Source of the DNA: Leisingera sp. ANG-Vp
Lineage (GTDB): Bacteria; Pseudomonadota; Alphaproteobacteria; Rhodobacterales; Rhodobacteraceae
Assembly: GCF_000813725.1 (NCBI RefSeq)
Contig: NZ_JWLD01000019.1
Location: forward strand, 1 to 63,451
Direction: 5' to 3'
Length of the DNA: 63,451 nt
In this document: positions 53,687 through 62,389 of the stretch, piece by piece
Numbering within the stretch: position 1 is the first letter of the stretch
Layout of the letters: each line of letters begins with the position of its first letter
The notes under the pieces: generated by a model
The model's database searches: none
Seen by the model: only the letters and a program-made list of their open reading frames with translations
What the model was told of the DNA's origin: nothing
Translations under genes and position numbers: made by a program

Positions 53687-54538
53687 CTAAATTCCGCTCT
53701 TTGCGCCGGAATGCGCCCGCACCACCCGGTCACGGCCATCCAAATCAGGCAGCACCGAGATGCCGCTTAGCCCTGCGGCTTCCAGCAGCGCACTGACGGC
53801 CTGCCCTTGCGTCGGGCCGATCTCCAGCAGAAGCCGCCCGCCCGGTGCCAGATGCGCCGCCACCGAGGACGCAATTCTGCGGTAAGCGCCCAGCCCGTCG
53901 CCGCCATCGGTCAGTGCAATCCCCGGCTCATGGCCGCGCACCTCTGCCGACAGGCCGTCCATCTCGTCCAGCGCGATATAGGGCGGGTTTGAAACGATCA
54001 GATCGAACTGCCCCTCAACCTTCCCGAACCAGTCTGACTGCTGGATATCCGCGCGCATCTCAACCCGGTGCAGCACCGCATTGGCACTGGCCTGCAGGCA
54101 GGCCGCCTCGCTGATGTCCACCCCCAGCCCTGTGGCCTCCTGCCGCTCCGCGAGAAGCGTCACCAGGATGCATCCCGACCCAAGACCCAGGTCCAGCACC
54201 CTTTCATAAGGCTCGGCCAGCGCCGCCTCGATCAGAATCTCGGTTTCAGGCCGCGGGTCCAGCACATCGCGCGACACCTTGAAGCGGCGCCCGTAGAATT
54301 CCCTCTCGCCGATCAGATGCGACACCGGCACCCGCACGGCGCGCAGCGCAATCAGCTGCTCGTAGCGTTCCGCAATTTCCGGCGCCAGTTCTTCCGGCGC
54401 AATCAGCGTGACCCGGCTGGCTTCGATCCGCGCGGCATGGGCCAAAAGCACCCGCGCATCGCGCGCCGGGTCCTGCACCCCTGCCGCCCGCAGCCGGGCC
54501 GTTGCTGCTGCCATTGCCTGTGCCGCGGTTTCCGCCAT
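53687..54538 (-). CDS. prmC: Release factor glutamine methyltransferase
   Basis: A 283-residue PrmC. SAM motif VLDLGLGSGCILVTLL and catalytic NPPY (LIVSNPPYIAL) are present. It methylates the Gln of the GGQ motif in release factors, and prfA is 16 bp upstream on the same strand. ATG 54538 has GGAG eight bases upstream; the GTG at 54544 is too close to it. Confidence 0.95.
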   Translation of the reverse strand: MAETAAQAMAAATARLRAAGVQDPARDARVLLAHAARIEASRVTLIAPEELAPEIAERYEQLIALRAVRVPVSHLIGEREFYGRRFKVSRDVLDPRPETEILIEAALAEPYERVLDLGLGSGCILVTLLAERQEATGLGVDISEAACLQASANAVLHRVEMRADIQQSDWFGKVEGQFDLIVSNPPYIALDEMDGLSAEVRGHEPGIALTDGGDGLGAYRRIASSVAAHLAPGGRLLLEIGPTQGQAVSALLEAAGLSGISVLPDLDGRDRVVRAHSGAKSGI

Positions 54539-54554
54539 GCTCACCGCTCCTTCT

Positions 54555-55610
54555 TCACTGGCCCATCTCGGCCAGCAGCCGCGCCTGGTTGTCGGCCGTC
54601 AGCGCATCGATGATCTCATCCAGGTCGCCGCCAACCACCTGATCCAGCTTGTAAAGCGTCAGGTTGATACGGTGGTCGGTCATCCGGCCCTGCGGGAAGT
54701 TGTAGGTCCGGATCCGCTCCGAGCGGTCGCCCGAGCCCACCTGGCTGGCCCGGTCCGCCGAACGCTCGCTGTCGATCCGCTGCCGCTCCAGATCATAAAG
54801 CCGTGTTTTCAGCACCTGCATGGCAATCTCGCGGTTGCGGTGCTGGGATTTCTCCGAGGAGGTCACAATCAGCCCCGTCGGCAAGTGGGTGATCCGCACC
54901 GCCGAGTCGGTGGTGTTCACATGCTGCCCGCCAGCCCCCGACGCCCGCATGGTATCGATGCGGATGTCGTTCGGGTCGATATGAATATCCACATCCTCCG
55001 CCTCCGGCAGCACCGCCACCGTCGCCGCAGAGGTATGGATGCGCCCGCCGCTTTCTGTCGCTGGCACCCGCTGCACCCGGTGCACGCCGGATTCATACTT
55101 CAGCCGGGCAAAGACGTTCTCGCCCTTGATATGGGCCACCACTTCCTTGATGCCGCCCAGCTCGGTCGGCTGTTCTTCGATGATGTCGAACTTCCAGCCC
55201 TGCGCCTCGGCATAACGCTGATACATGCGCAACAGGTCGCCGGCAAACAGCGCCGCCTCATCACCGCCGGTGCCGGGGCGGATCTCCAGCATCGCCGGAC
55301 GGGTGTCGGCCGCATCCTTGGGCAGCAAAGCCAGCTGCAAAGCATGCTCCGCTTCCGGGATCGCGGCCTTCAGCTCCGGGATCTCTTCCTCCGCCAGATC
55401 CTTCATATCCGGATCCGCCAGCATCAGCTCGGCCTCCTCCAGATCGCTCAGCAGCCTGCGGTAGGTGCCGATCTGTTCCGCTACCGGCCGCAGGTCGGAG
55501 TATTCCTTGGCCAGCGCCGCAATATCCCCGCCCCCGGCGCCATCCGCCATTGCGGCTTCAAGATACTGAAACCGCTGCAGGATCTGTTCCAGGCGTTCTT
55601 CGGGGATCAT
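54555..55610 (-). CDS. prfA: Peptide chain release factor 1
   Basis: A 351-residue RF1. The peptidyl-tRNA hydrolysis motif [19 protein letters not shown] contains the GGQ, and the codon-recognition region around residues 180-200 includes the PAT motif (VPATES), which reads UAA and UAG. It heads the prfA-prmC unit. Length and order are normal. Confidence 0.97.
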   Translation of the reverse strand: MIPEERLEQILQRFQYLEAAMADGAGGGDIAALAKEYSDLRPVAEQIGTYRRLLSDLEEAELMLADPDMKDLAEEEIPELKAAIPEAEHALQLALLPKDAADTRPAMLEIRPGTGGDEAALFAGDLLRMYQRYAEAQGWKFDIIEEQPTELGGIKEVVAHIKGENVFARLKYESGVHRVQRVPATESGGRIHTSAATVAVLPEAEDVDIHIDPNDIRIDTMRASGAGGQHVNTTDSAVRITHLPTGLIVTSSEKSQHRNREIAMQVLKTRLYDLERQRIDSERSADRASQVGSGDRSERIRTYNFPQGRMTDHRINLTLYKLDQVVGGDLDEIIDALTADNQARLLAEMGQ

Positions 55611-55669
55611 GGCGGACCTGTTTCCGTTCTTGTTTTGGCCAATCGTCCCCCATGTGATATGCTAGACCC

Positions 55670-55969
55670 ATGCGACATGCCAGAGTCCTTATTGCCACAA
55701 TCCTCCTCACTCTGCCCGGCCTGGCGCTGGCGGATGTGAAAGGACCGGGCGGCAAAACCATCGACTGCTACTGCACCGACAAATCCGGCTCCCGCGTGGA
55801 GCTGGGAGAGCTGCGCTGCCTGCAAGTCGACGGCCGCATGTTCATGGCGCAATGCCAGATGTCGCTGAACGTGCCGATGTGGCGCGAGGTGCAAAGCAGC
55901 TGCCTGTCGGCGTCGCTGGGGGATGCGCCAACAGTGTCTGAGGCTCCATTGGAAATGCCGAAGTTGTAG
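55670..55969 (+). CDS. Small secreted Cys-containing protein of unknown function
   Basis: A 99-residue protein with a clear signal peptide (about 1-21, LPGLALADV) and a short mature domain with five Cys (CYCTD, LRCLQV, AQCQM, SSCLS), enough for disulfides in the periplasm. MWREVQSSC near the end looks conserved-like. No family name is recognised. It is divergent from prfA, and the region just upstream has a TATGCT-like -10 but no strong ribosome-binding site. Confidence 0.7.
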   Translation: MRHARVLIATILLTLPGLALADVKGPGGKTIDCYCTDKSGSRVELGELRCLQVDGRMFMAQCQMSLNVPMWREVQSSCLSASLGDAPTVSEAPLEMPKL

Positions 55970-56070
55970 TCCTCAAATCCCTACGCGGTCTGCCCCATCA
56001 AGGAACATACTGACAGCCAAAAGCGCTCCTTTTCCGGATGAGTTACCATGGCCGATGCCTTTCAAGGATA

Positions 56071-56637
56071 TCAGTCGAGTGAGATCCATTCTCTGCAGTC
56101 TGCCAATAATTGCTTGTAACTTTTCCGAGCCTCCGCGGGCGCGTACATTTTGTTTACTAACCCTGCGATGAAACAGGATTTAAGCGGGCCAATTTCCACC
56201 TCGCTTGGCGGCTTCTCCTTCCAAAGTTCTTGCAGTTTCTTATCGAGATCCCCCATCGCAACAATAACGACTGCGTGGCTGGAGGAGCCATCATAATATC
56301 CTGGCCGCACCCTATACAGGTGGCTGTATCCGGTGCTCACAGCTGTATTGAACTCTCCCCTGTAAGCCGATGGAACCAAGTCTCTTTCTTCCATGCTTCC
56401 AAGCACCAGCAGGATCACATCCGCGTCTCGCGCTGAATACCAGTCTCCGCTTCTATCGAATGTGTCGAGGCTCGCGGAATGCCTCCAAAGAAACTCGAAG
56501 AATTTCGGTGGCGCTCCATACACACTCAATTTCAGAGACTCTGCGAAAGCGCTGGTGGAGAAAATCCACAAGGACAAGCTAAGGTGCAGCAACAGCCTCG
56601 CAGCTCTGCGGAGCAAAACGAACCTAAAAGACTTCAT
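56071..56637 (-). CDS. Hypothetical exported protein in a low-GC patch
   Basis: A 188-residue protein starting at MKSFRFVLLRR; hydrophobic signal/anchor about 12-32 (LLLHLSLSLWIFSTSAFAES). The mature part is soluble, with patterns LSVYGAPPKFFEFLWRHSAS and RPGYYDGSSSHAVVIVAMGD, a pair of Cys (LKSCFIAG, ADCREW), and no recognised domain. The longer frame upstream runs into hairpin DNA and is discounted. GC and codon use are visibly lower than in all neighbours, a sign of recent acquisition. Confidence 0.6.
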   Translation of the reverse strand: MKSFRFVLLRRAARLLLHLSLSLWIFSTSAFAESLKLSVYGAPPKFFEFLWRHSASLDTFDRSGDWYSARDADVILLVLGSMEERDLVPSAYRGEFNTAVSTGYSHLYRVRPGYYDGSSSHAVVIVAMGDLDKKLQELWKEKPPSEVEIGPLKSCFIAGLVNKMYAPAEARKSYKQLLADCREWISLD

Positions 56638-56821
56638 CAAATCATTCCCTTTAGCGAACAATATCCCTGTAACATACGCCATCTGCACCGCCGCCGGGTC
56701 AAGGGTGGAGCAGCCACCGCGCTCCAGCGCGGCTTGCCCTTGACGCGGTAAAAACAAGCACAATTTAGACGACGTCTTCAGGTGCAGCCCAGCCCCTGAA
56801 GTACTTCTCAGCAAAAACCAT

Positions 56822-56925
56822 GGCTCATCGGCCTATGGCCGATGAGCCTGCGCCGCGCGTCAGCGCGGCGCCACGCCCAACTGCGAGGGGCTTTTTCCAA
56901 AAGCCCGCGAACAGGCGGGAGCCCT
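56822..56925. repeat. Cluster of perfect hairpins
   Basis: Four inverted repeats in about 100 bp: GGCTCATCGGCC-TAT-GGCCGATGAGCC (56822-56848), CGCCGCGC-GTCA-GCGCGGCG (56851-56870), GGGCTTTT-TCC-AAAAGCCC (56888-56906) and CCCGC-GAACAG-GCGGG just after. The third has a T run and could terminate transcription; the set as a whole is denser than a terminator needs. Confidence 0.8.
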
Positions 56926-56928
56926 AGC

Positions 56929-57357
56929 TCACTCGCCAGCGGAAGCAGCTTGCGGCGCCGCTTCCATCTCCGCCAGCCATCCGTTGATCCGCTCCTTGTT
57001 GGCCCCCAGATCCGAGCGGCCGAACCGCAGGCGCGCGTAGACCTTCAGCAGGTCGCCGTCCTGCGCCGCGGTGGTGTAGTCGGGAAAACCCAAGAGCTGT
57101 GTCCGGGTGATATAGGTCGCCATCCCGTCCGCAGGCCCGCCTGCCAGCACGCTGGTGCGCGGCGCGGTGCTGGCGATCTGGTGGAACCGCTCCAGCCCGT
57201 CCGGGCCGGTGCGCACCACCCGGAACACGCCGCCGCGGAACTCCTTGTCCTCGGTGAACTCCGGCTGGGTGTTCCAGTCCAGCGGATCGCTCGGCGCCAG
57301 GCGGATGAACCCCAGCCCGGCCACCACAGCAGCCAGCAGAACCCAGCCGAACAGCAT
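56929..57357 (-). CDS. DUF1499 domain protein
   Basis: A 142-residue protein with one N-terminal membrane helix (LFGWVLLAAVVAGLGFIRLA, residues 2-21) followed by a DUF1499 domain (DPLDWNTQPEF... TYITRTQLLGFPDY... LKVYARLRFGRSDLGANKER, then INGW). The start at 57357 (GAGG six bases upstream) puts the helix at the N-terminus; the longer upstream frame overlaps the agmatinase gene and is discounted. Function unknown. Confidence 0.82.
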   Translation of the reverse strand: MLFGWVLLAAVVAGLGFIRLAPSDPLDWNTQPEFTEDKEFRGGVFRVVRTGPDGLERFHQIASTAPRTSVLAGGPADGMATYITRTQLLGFPDYTTAAQDGDLLKVYARLRFGRSDLGANKERINGWLAEMEAAPQAASAGE

Positions 57358-57445
57358 CAGCCGCCTCAATGCGGTTTCAAGGTCAACCCTTGCCTCCTCC
57401 TCCCTGCGCGGCCCTCCCCCGGCCTTTTGCGTGAGGCCAGACCGC

Positions 57446-58393
57446 TTATCTCGTTGCCACGCCCGGCAGCACACAGAGCAGCTCATAGAGCAGATTGGCG
57501 CCAACCAAAGCCGTGTTGCCCGAAGGATCATAAGGCGGCGACACCTCCACCAGATCGCAGCCCACGATATTGATCCCCTTCAGCGACCGGATCAGCTCCA
57601 GCGCCTGCGGCGTGGTCAGCCCGCCGATTTCCGGCGTGCCGGTGCCCGGCGCATAGGCCGGGTCAAGACTATCGATATCATAGGTGACATAGACCGGCCT
57701 ATTGCCGATATCGCGGCGAATTTCCGCACCCATCTGATGCAGCTGCCGGCCCCACAGCTCCTGTGCCGGGAAGTGCTGGAAACCCCAGCTTTGCGCCTCG
57801 GAGAAATCGGTGGCGGCATAGCCGGTGCCGCGGATGCCGATCTGATAGGTCTTGTCCGGAACAATCAGCCCTTCCTCGTAGGCGCGGCGGAACACGGTGC
57901 CATGGGTCTCGCGCTCGCCGAACATCTCGTCGTTCACATCCGCATGGGCATCCACATGCACCAGCGCAACAGGGCCATACTTTGCGGCAACTGCCCGCAG
58001 GATCGGCAGGGTGATCGAATGATCGCCGCCCATCGCCACCGGGATCACCCCGCCGGCCAGGATCGCATCATAGCTTTCCTGGATAATCCTGAGCGATTCC
58101 TTCAGTGAAAACGTGTTGATCGCCAGATCGCCGATATCGGCGATGTTAAGGCTGTCAAACGGTGCAGCACCCGTGGCCATGTTATAGGGCCGCAGCATCG
58201 CGCTTTCGGCGCGGATCTGCTTGGGGCCGAACCGTGTGCCCGAGCGCCATGAGGTGCCGATATCCATCGGCACGCCGACAACGGCAACATCCAGCCCCTC
58301 CAGCGAGGTTGCCTGCGGCAGCCGCATATAGGTGTTCGGGCCCGAGAACCGGGCCAGGTCATTGCCGCTGATCGGCTGATTGAAGTCAGTCAT
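57446..58393 (-). CDS. Agmatinase/ureohydrolase family enzyme, copy 1
   Basis: A 315-residue ureohydrolase with the full dinuclear manganese set: GGDHSITLP (His about 127), HVDAHADVND (three ligands) and DIDSLDPAYAPGTGTPEIGG. It hydrolyses a guanidino compound, most likely agmatine or guanidinobutyrate, to amine and urea. It overlaps the upstream paralogue's stop by eight bases, so both are made from one message. SpeB is a reasonable name, but with two adjacent paralogues the substrate split is not clear. Confidence 0.88.
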   Translation of the reverse strand: MTDFNQPISGNDLARFSGPNTYMRLPQATSLEGLDVAVVGVPMDIGTSWRSGTRFGPKQIRAESAMLRPYNMATGAAPFDSLNIADIGDLAINTFSLKESLRIIQESYDAILAGGVIPVAMGGDHSITLPILRAVAAKYGPVALVHVDAHADVNDEMFGERETHGTVFRRAYEEGLIVPDKTYQIGIRGTGYAATDFSEAQSWGFQHFPAQELWGRQLHQMGAEIRRDIGNRPVYVTYDIDSLDPAYAPGTGTPEIGGLTTPQALELIRSLKGINIVGCDLVEVSPPYDPSGNTALVGANLLYELLCVLPGVATR

Positions 58394-59354
58394 TGTCTCT
58401 CATGTTCCAGCCCAGAAGGCAGATGATTTCCGTCGCCACATGTGCCCCGGCAATAGCAGTTGCGCCGGTTGTGTCAAAGGGGGGAGAGACCTCGACCACG
58501 TCGCCGCCCTTGATATTGATGCCGGCAATCTCCCGCAGGATGCGCGAGGCCTGCGCCGAAGTCAGCCCGCCCCACACAGGCGTGCCGGTGCCGGGCGCAT
58601 AGGCCGGATCCAGGCAGTCGATGTCAAACGTCAGGTATGCGGGCCGGTCGCCCAGGATCTCCTTGATCCGGCGGGCGGTCTCGACGGGGCCGATCTCATG
58701 CACCGTCGGCGCGTCGATGATGTTGACCCCCAGCGTATCATCATTGGTGGTGCGGATGCCCACTTGCACCGAGGTCGCCGGGTCCACAATCCCCGATTTC
58801 ACCGCCTTGTAGAACATGGTGCCATGATCGACGCGGTCCATATTGTCATCCGGCCAGGTGTCGGTATGGGCATCGAACTGCAGCAGCGAAATCGGCCCGT
58901 ATCTCTCGGCATAGGCCTTCAGGACCGGAAAGCTGATGTAGTGGTCGCCGCCCAGCACCACCGAGGCCGTATCCGTGTCCAGGATACCGCGGATATGCTC
59001 GGTCAAGGCGCCCGGAAACGCCGGCACATTGGCGTGATCAAAGGCCAGGTCACCGTAATCGGCAATCGCCAGCGTGCTCAGCGGCTTATGCGGCCAGCCG
59101 TAAGGCTCGTCCGGGCTTTGCAGGGTGGACGCCTCGCGGATCGCCCGCGGACCCAGCCGGGTGCCGGGCCGGTTGGTCACCGCCTGGTCAAAGGGCACGC
59201 CTGTGACGGCAATATCCACACCGGTCAGGTCTTTAGTGTATTTGCGGCGCAGAAAAGACGTGGCCCCGCCAAAGGTGATCTCAAAACTCAAGCCCTTCAG
59301 ATCCTCGCGGGTGAAGGCGTGGTCAATCATGTGTTTTGCGTCTTCCAAAGCCAT
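58386..59354 (-). CDS. Agmatinase/ureohydrolase family enzyme, copy 2
   Basis: A 322-residue paralogue of the next gene. Metal motifs are GGDHYISFP, FDAHTDTWPDD and DIDCLDPAYAPGTGTPVWGG, all ligands present. It differs from copy 1 in loops near the active site (YYxS vs HSIT, TDTW vs ADVN), so a different guanidino substrate is likely. The ATG at 59354 is preferred to an upstream TTG. It follows an M20 amidohydrolase gene by 78 bp on the same strand. Confidence 0.86.
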   Translation of the reverse strand: MALEDAKHMIDHAFTREDLKGLSFEITFGGATSFLRRKYTKDLTGVDIAVTGVPFDQAVTNRPGTRLGPRAIREASTLQSPDEPYGWPHKPLSTLAIADYGDLAFDHANVPAFPGALTEHIRGILDTDTASVVLGGDHYISFPVLKAYAERYGPISLLQFDAHTDTWPDDNMDRVDHGTMFYKAVKSGIVDPATSVQVGIRTTNDDTLGVNIIDAPTVHEIGPVETARRIKEILGDRPAYLTFDIDCLDPAYAPGTGTPVWGGLTSAQASRILREIAGINIKGGDVVEVSPPFDTTGATAIAGAHVATEIICLLGWNMRDND

Positions 59355-59432
59355 GGCGGAGCGTCCCTGTTGTGATGCGTTGCTTTTGATCAAATACCCG
59401 CTTCGCAGGCCTCTGTCATCCGTCCTGAACGC

Positions 59433-60599
59433 TCAGCCGGCCACCGGTTGCGCCCGCTCGACCAGGCGGGCAAAGAAAGACGCTCCCACCGGAGCGATCT
59501 CGTCGTTAAAGTCATACTTCGGATGATGCAGCCCGGCGGTATCCCCTTGCCCCAGGAACAGATACGACCCGGGCCGCGCCTGCAGCATATAGGCAAAATC
59601 CTCGGCGCCCATCTCGCGCCCGCCCTCAGGCTCAACATTGCCTTCGCCGGAGATTTCGGCGGCGACCTCCACCGCAAAAGCTGTTTTCTCTGCATCGTTG
59701 AAGGTGGCAGGATAGCCGACCTCATAATCCAGCTCCGCCTCAACGCCGTAGCTGGCGGCCTGCCCCGCCACGATCTCCTTCATCCGCCGCATCACCATCT
59801 TCTGCACCTCCGGATTGAAGGTGCGCACGGTGCCGTTGATGTAAGCCGTATCCGGGATCACATTGTCGACGGTGCCGGTGTGAATCTGGGTCACAGATAC
59901 CACCAGGTCCTCCAGCGTGTGGTGGTTGCGGCTAACGATGGTCTGGATTGCTTGGGCAATGCCGCAGGCCGCCATCACCGGATCGCGGGTCTCCTGCGGC
60001 ATGGCGCCATGGCCGCCAACCCCTTGAATATGGATGTGGAAGGTGTCCACAGCTGCCATCAGTGCCCCCGGCGTGGTCAGGAAGTGCCCCTCCGGCAGGC
60101 CCGGCGCGTTATGCAGCGCATAGACTTCGCCAATATCAAAACGCTCCATCATGCCCTCCTCGACCATGATGCGGGCGCCGCCGATCGCTTCTTCCGCAGG
60201 CTGGAAGATCAGCGCCACCCGGCCCGAGAAATTGCGGGTCTCCGCCAGATACTTTGCCGCCCCCAAAAGCATCGTGGTGTGCCCGTCATGGCCGCAGGCG
60301 TGCATGTTGCCTTCATGTCCGGAGACATACTCCACCCCGGTTTCCTCCGGGATCGGCAGCGCATCCATGTCGGCACGCAAACCGATGGTCGGCCCGTCTC
60401 CCTGCCCGTTGATGATCGCCACCATGCCGGTCTGCGCGATGCCCTCATGCAGTTCGTCCACACCGAACTCCCGCAGCCGCTCCGCCACAAAGGCGGCGGT
60501 CTTGGGCAGGTCCAGCGCCAGTTCCGGGATCTGGTGCAGATGCCGCCGCCAGGTCTTCATCTCCTCGGCGTAATCGGCAATACGGTTCACTACGGGCAT
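59433..60599 (-). CDS. M20-family amidohydrolase (hippurate hydrolase-like)
   Basis: A 388-residue M20D metallopeptidase-family enzyme. Metal ligands are in HACGHDGH (about 99-106) and FQPAEEAIGG (about 133-142), a dimerisation domain follows (HIHIQGVGGHGAMPQ), and the final metal His is in LHHPKYDF. The family removes acyl groups from amino acids (hippurate, N-acetyl or indoleacetyl conjugates). It is first of three genes with two ureohydrolases, suggesting breakdown of an N-acylated or guanidino amino compound. Divergent from mazG, 63 bp apart. Confidence 0.88.
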   Translation of the reverse strand: MPVVNRIADYAEEMKTWRRHLHQIPELALDLPKTAAFVAERLREFGVDELHEGIAQTGMVAIINGQGDGPTIGLRADMDALPIPEETGVEYVSGHEGNMHACGHDGHTTMLLGAAKYLAETRNFSGRVALIFQPAEEAIGGARIMVEEGMMERFDIGEVYALHNAPGLPEGHFLTTPGALMAAVDTFHIHIQGVGGHGAMPQETRDPVMAACGIAQAIQTIVSRNHHTLEDLVVSVTQIHTGTVDNVIPDTAYINGTVRTFNPEVQKMVMRRMKEIVAGQAASYGVEAELDYEVGYPATFNDAEKTAFAVEVAAEISGEGNVEPEGGREMGAEDFAYMLQARPGSYLFLGQGDTAGLHHPKYDFNDEIAPVGASFFARLVERAQPVAG

Positions 60600-60662
60600 T
60601 AGGGTGGACTCCTGCTCCAGACTCGGGATGATGCATCTGACACCCAAACAAGAGCAGCCGCA

Positions 60663-61478
60663 ATGCCCCAAACAGACCTGATCCACGATGAAACCGCAGG
60701 CATCGAACGCCTCTTGGAAATCATGGCCCGCCTGCGTGACCCTAAGTCCGGCTGCCCCTGGGACATCGAACAAAGTTTCGCCACCATCGCCCCCTATACC
60801 ATTGAAGAGGCTTACGAAGTTGCCGACGCGATCGAACGCGAAGCCTGGGATGAACTGAAGGGGGAGTTGGGCGACCTCTTGTTCCAATCCGTCTTCCACG
60901 CCCAGATGGCGCAGGAAGCGGGCCACTTCTCATTCCAGGACGTGGTCGCCGCCATGTCCAACAAGATGGTCTCGCGCCATCCGCATGTGTTCGGAGACGA
61001 AAGCCGTGAAAAATCCGCCGAACAGCAGACCCGCGACTGGGAGGCAATCAAGGCAGCTGAGCGTGCCGGCAAGGAACAGAAAGGCACGCTGGACGGGGTC
61101 GCAGCCGGCCTGCCCGCCCTGCTGCGTGCTTACAAGCTCCAGAAACGCGCTGCCCGCGTCGGCTTCGACTGGCCCTCGGCGGACAATGTCATTGCCAAGA
61201 TCACCGAGGAATGCGCCGAGCTGGTCGAGGCCCGCGACACCCTCACCCATTCGGAAGTTGAAGAAGAATTCGGCGATCTGCTCTTCGTAATGGCCAACCT
61301 GGGCCGCCACCTTGGTGTCGAACCCGAAGCGGCCCTGCGTGCCGCCAACGCCAAATTCACCCGCCGTTTCCAAGGCGTCGAGGCCAAGCTTGCCGCCCGC
61401 GGCAAACGCCCCGAGGACAGCGACCTGGCGGAAATGGATGCGCTCTGGGACGAGGTCAAAGCAGACGAGCGCAGCTGA
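60663..61478 (+). CDS. mazG: Nucleoside triphosphate pyrophosphohydrolase MazG
   Basis: A 271-residue MazG with two tandem domains. Domain 1 starts MARLRDPKSGCPWDIEQSF, with EEAYEVADAI and ELGDLLFQ; domain 2 repeats the fold with TEECAELVEA and EEEFGDLLFVMAN. The EExxE and ExxD pairs bind magnesium. It hydrolyses NTPs and dNTPs to monophosphates. Normal length; a GCA-loop hairpin terminates it at 61515. Confidence 0.95.
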   Translation: MPQTDLIHDETAGIERLLEIMARLRDPKSGCPWDIEQSFATIAPYTIEEAYEVADAIEREAWDELKGELGDLLFQSVFHAQMAQEAGHFSFQDVVAAMSNKMVSRHPHVFGDESREKSAEQQTRDWEAIKAAERAGKEQKGTLDGVAAGLPALLRAYKLQKRAARVGFDWPSADNVIAKITEECAELVEARDTLTHSEVEEEFGDLLFVMANLGRHLGVEPEAALRAANAKFTRRFQGVEAKLAARGKRPEDSDLAEMDALWDEVKADERS

Positions 61479-61514
61479 GCGCCCCCCGCTTCTTCTTTGC
61501 TTCAATACTCAATC

Positions 61515-61535
61515 CCCGGCGGCGCAGCCGCCGGG
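61515..61535. terminator. Hairpin between convergent mazG and the Lys-rich gene
   Basis: CCCGGCGGC (61515-61523), GCA, GCCGCCGGG (61527-61535): a perfect nine-base stem with a trinucleotide loop between converging genes. No strong T tail on either side. Confidence 0.65.
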
Positions 61536-61559
61536 CAGCAGAAGGCTAAAGACCCGGTT

Positions 61560-62114
61560 TCAGGCCAGGCCGGCTTTTTTCAGATTGGCCATGATGGTCT
61601 TGAAGTCCTCGATGATTTTTTCCTTCTTCATCAGGTCCTTCCATAGCTTCTCTGCGGTCTTCTTGTCGCCCACAGCGATATTGACCATCACGTCTTTCAG
61701 CTTCTTTGCGTCGGTGATCCCCAGCAGCTTGGCCGCCTTCTTGGGATCGCCCATCCCGTTTTCGGCCACGTACTTCTTGTATTCATCGCTGCCGGTGAAC
61801 CCCATCACGTCCTTGTTCAGCATCTTGACGACCTCGTCCTTGCCGGTCGCGATGAGCTTCTTCCACTCAGCATTCTTAAAGTCGCCCTTGTCCGCCAGAA
61901 CCTGTGCCGCCTTGTAGGTCTTTGAGGTGATATTGACCGGCTCCTTGCCTTTTTTCTGATCCATGTAGCGGGTCCAGAGCGACTCCGGATTGCCCTTGTT
62001 CTGAGTGAACATGAACTCATTCAGGCAGTAGCGCCGCTTGCAATAGTCCATGTAAGCGGCGGTCATTTTCTTGTCTTTCAGGATATCGCCAACAACTTTG
62101 GGCTCTTTTGCCAT
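61560..62114 (-). CDS. Lysine-rich hypothetical protein
   Basis: A 184-residue protein, unusually rich in Lys (about one residue in five) for this genome. Repeated helical blocks are visible (DILKDKKMTAAYMDYCKRRY; NITSKTYKAAQVLADKG; KLIATGKDEVVKMLNK; KLLGITDAKKLKDVM; KLWKDLMKKEKIIEDF). No membrane segment or signal and no domain I recognise. The start at 62114 (MAKEPKVV) is chosen over 62150 by spacing to GGGGAAT. It could be a nucleic-acid-associated or structural cytoplasmic protein. Confidence 0.68.
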   Translation of the reverse strand: MAKEPKVVGDILKDKKMTAAYMDYCKRRYCLNEFMFTQNKGNPESLWTRYMDQKKGKEPVNITSKTYKAAQVLADKGDFKNAEWKKLIATGKDEVVKMLNKDVMGFTGSDEYKKYVAENGMGDPKKAAKLLGITDAKKLKDVMVNIAVGDKKTAEKLWKDLMKKEKIIEDFKTIMANLKKAGLA

Positions 62115-62389
62115 CTGATGTATTCCCCATTCAAAATCAGCAACGTGCATTTCCTGGCAAAACCGCGCCGCACCAATACCACCCGAAACCGGGCCTAAAA
62201 TATCCGCACCGGCTGCCGGGCCATCCCGCCCGGGCTGCCGCTGCGTCAAGCAAACATAAGAAGCAATCGCCCAAGCCGCAAAGGCCGGGTGCAGAAAATC
62301 TCCGGAAATTTTCACAGACCTGCCCGGCAGCGGTTCAATCCCGGACAGACACAGCGTAGGCTCACGGCTCAGCCGCAGCGGAGTGAGCC

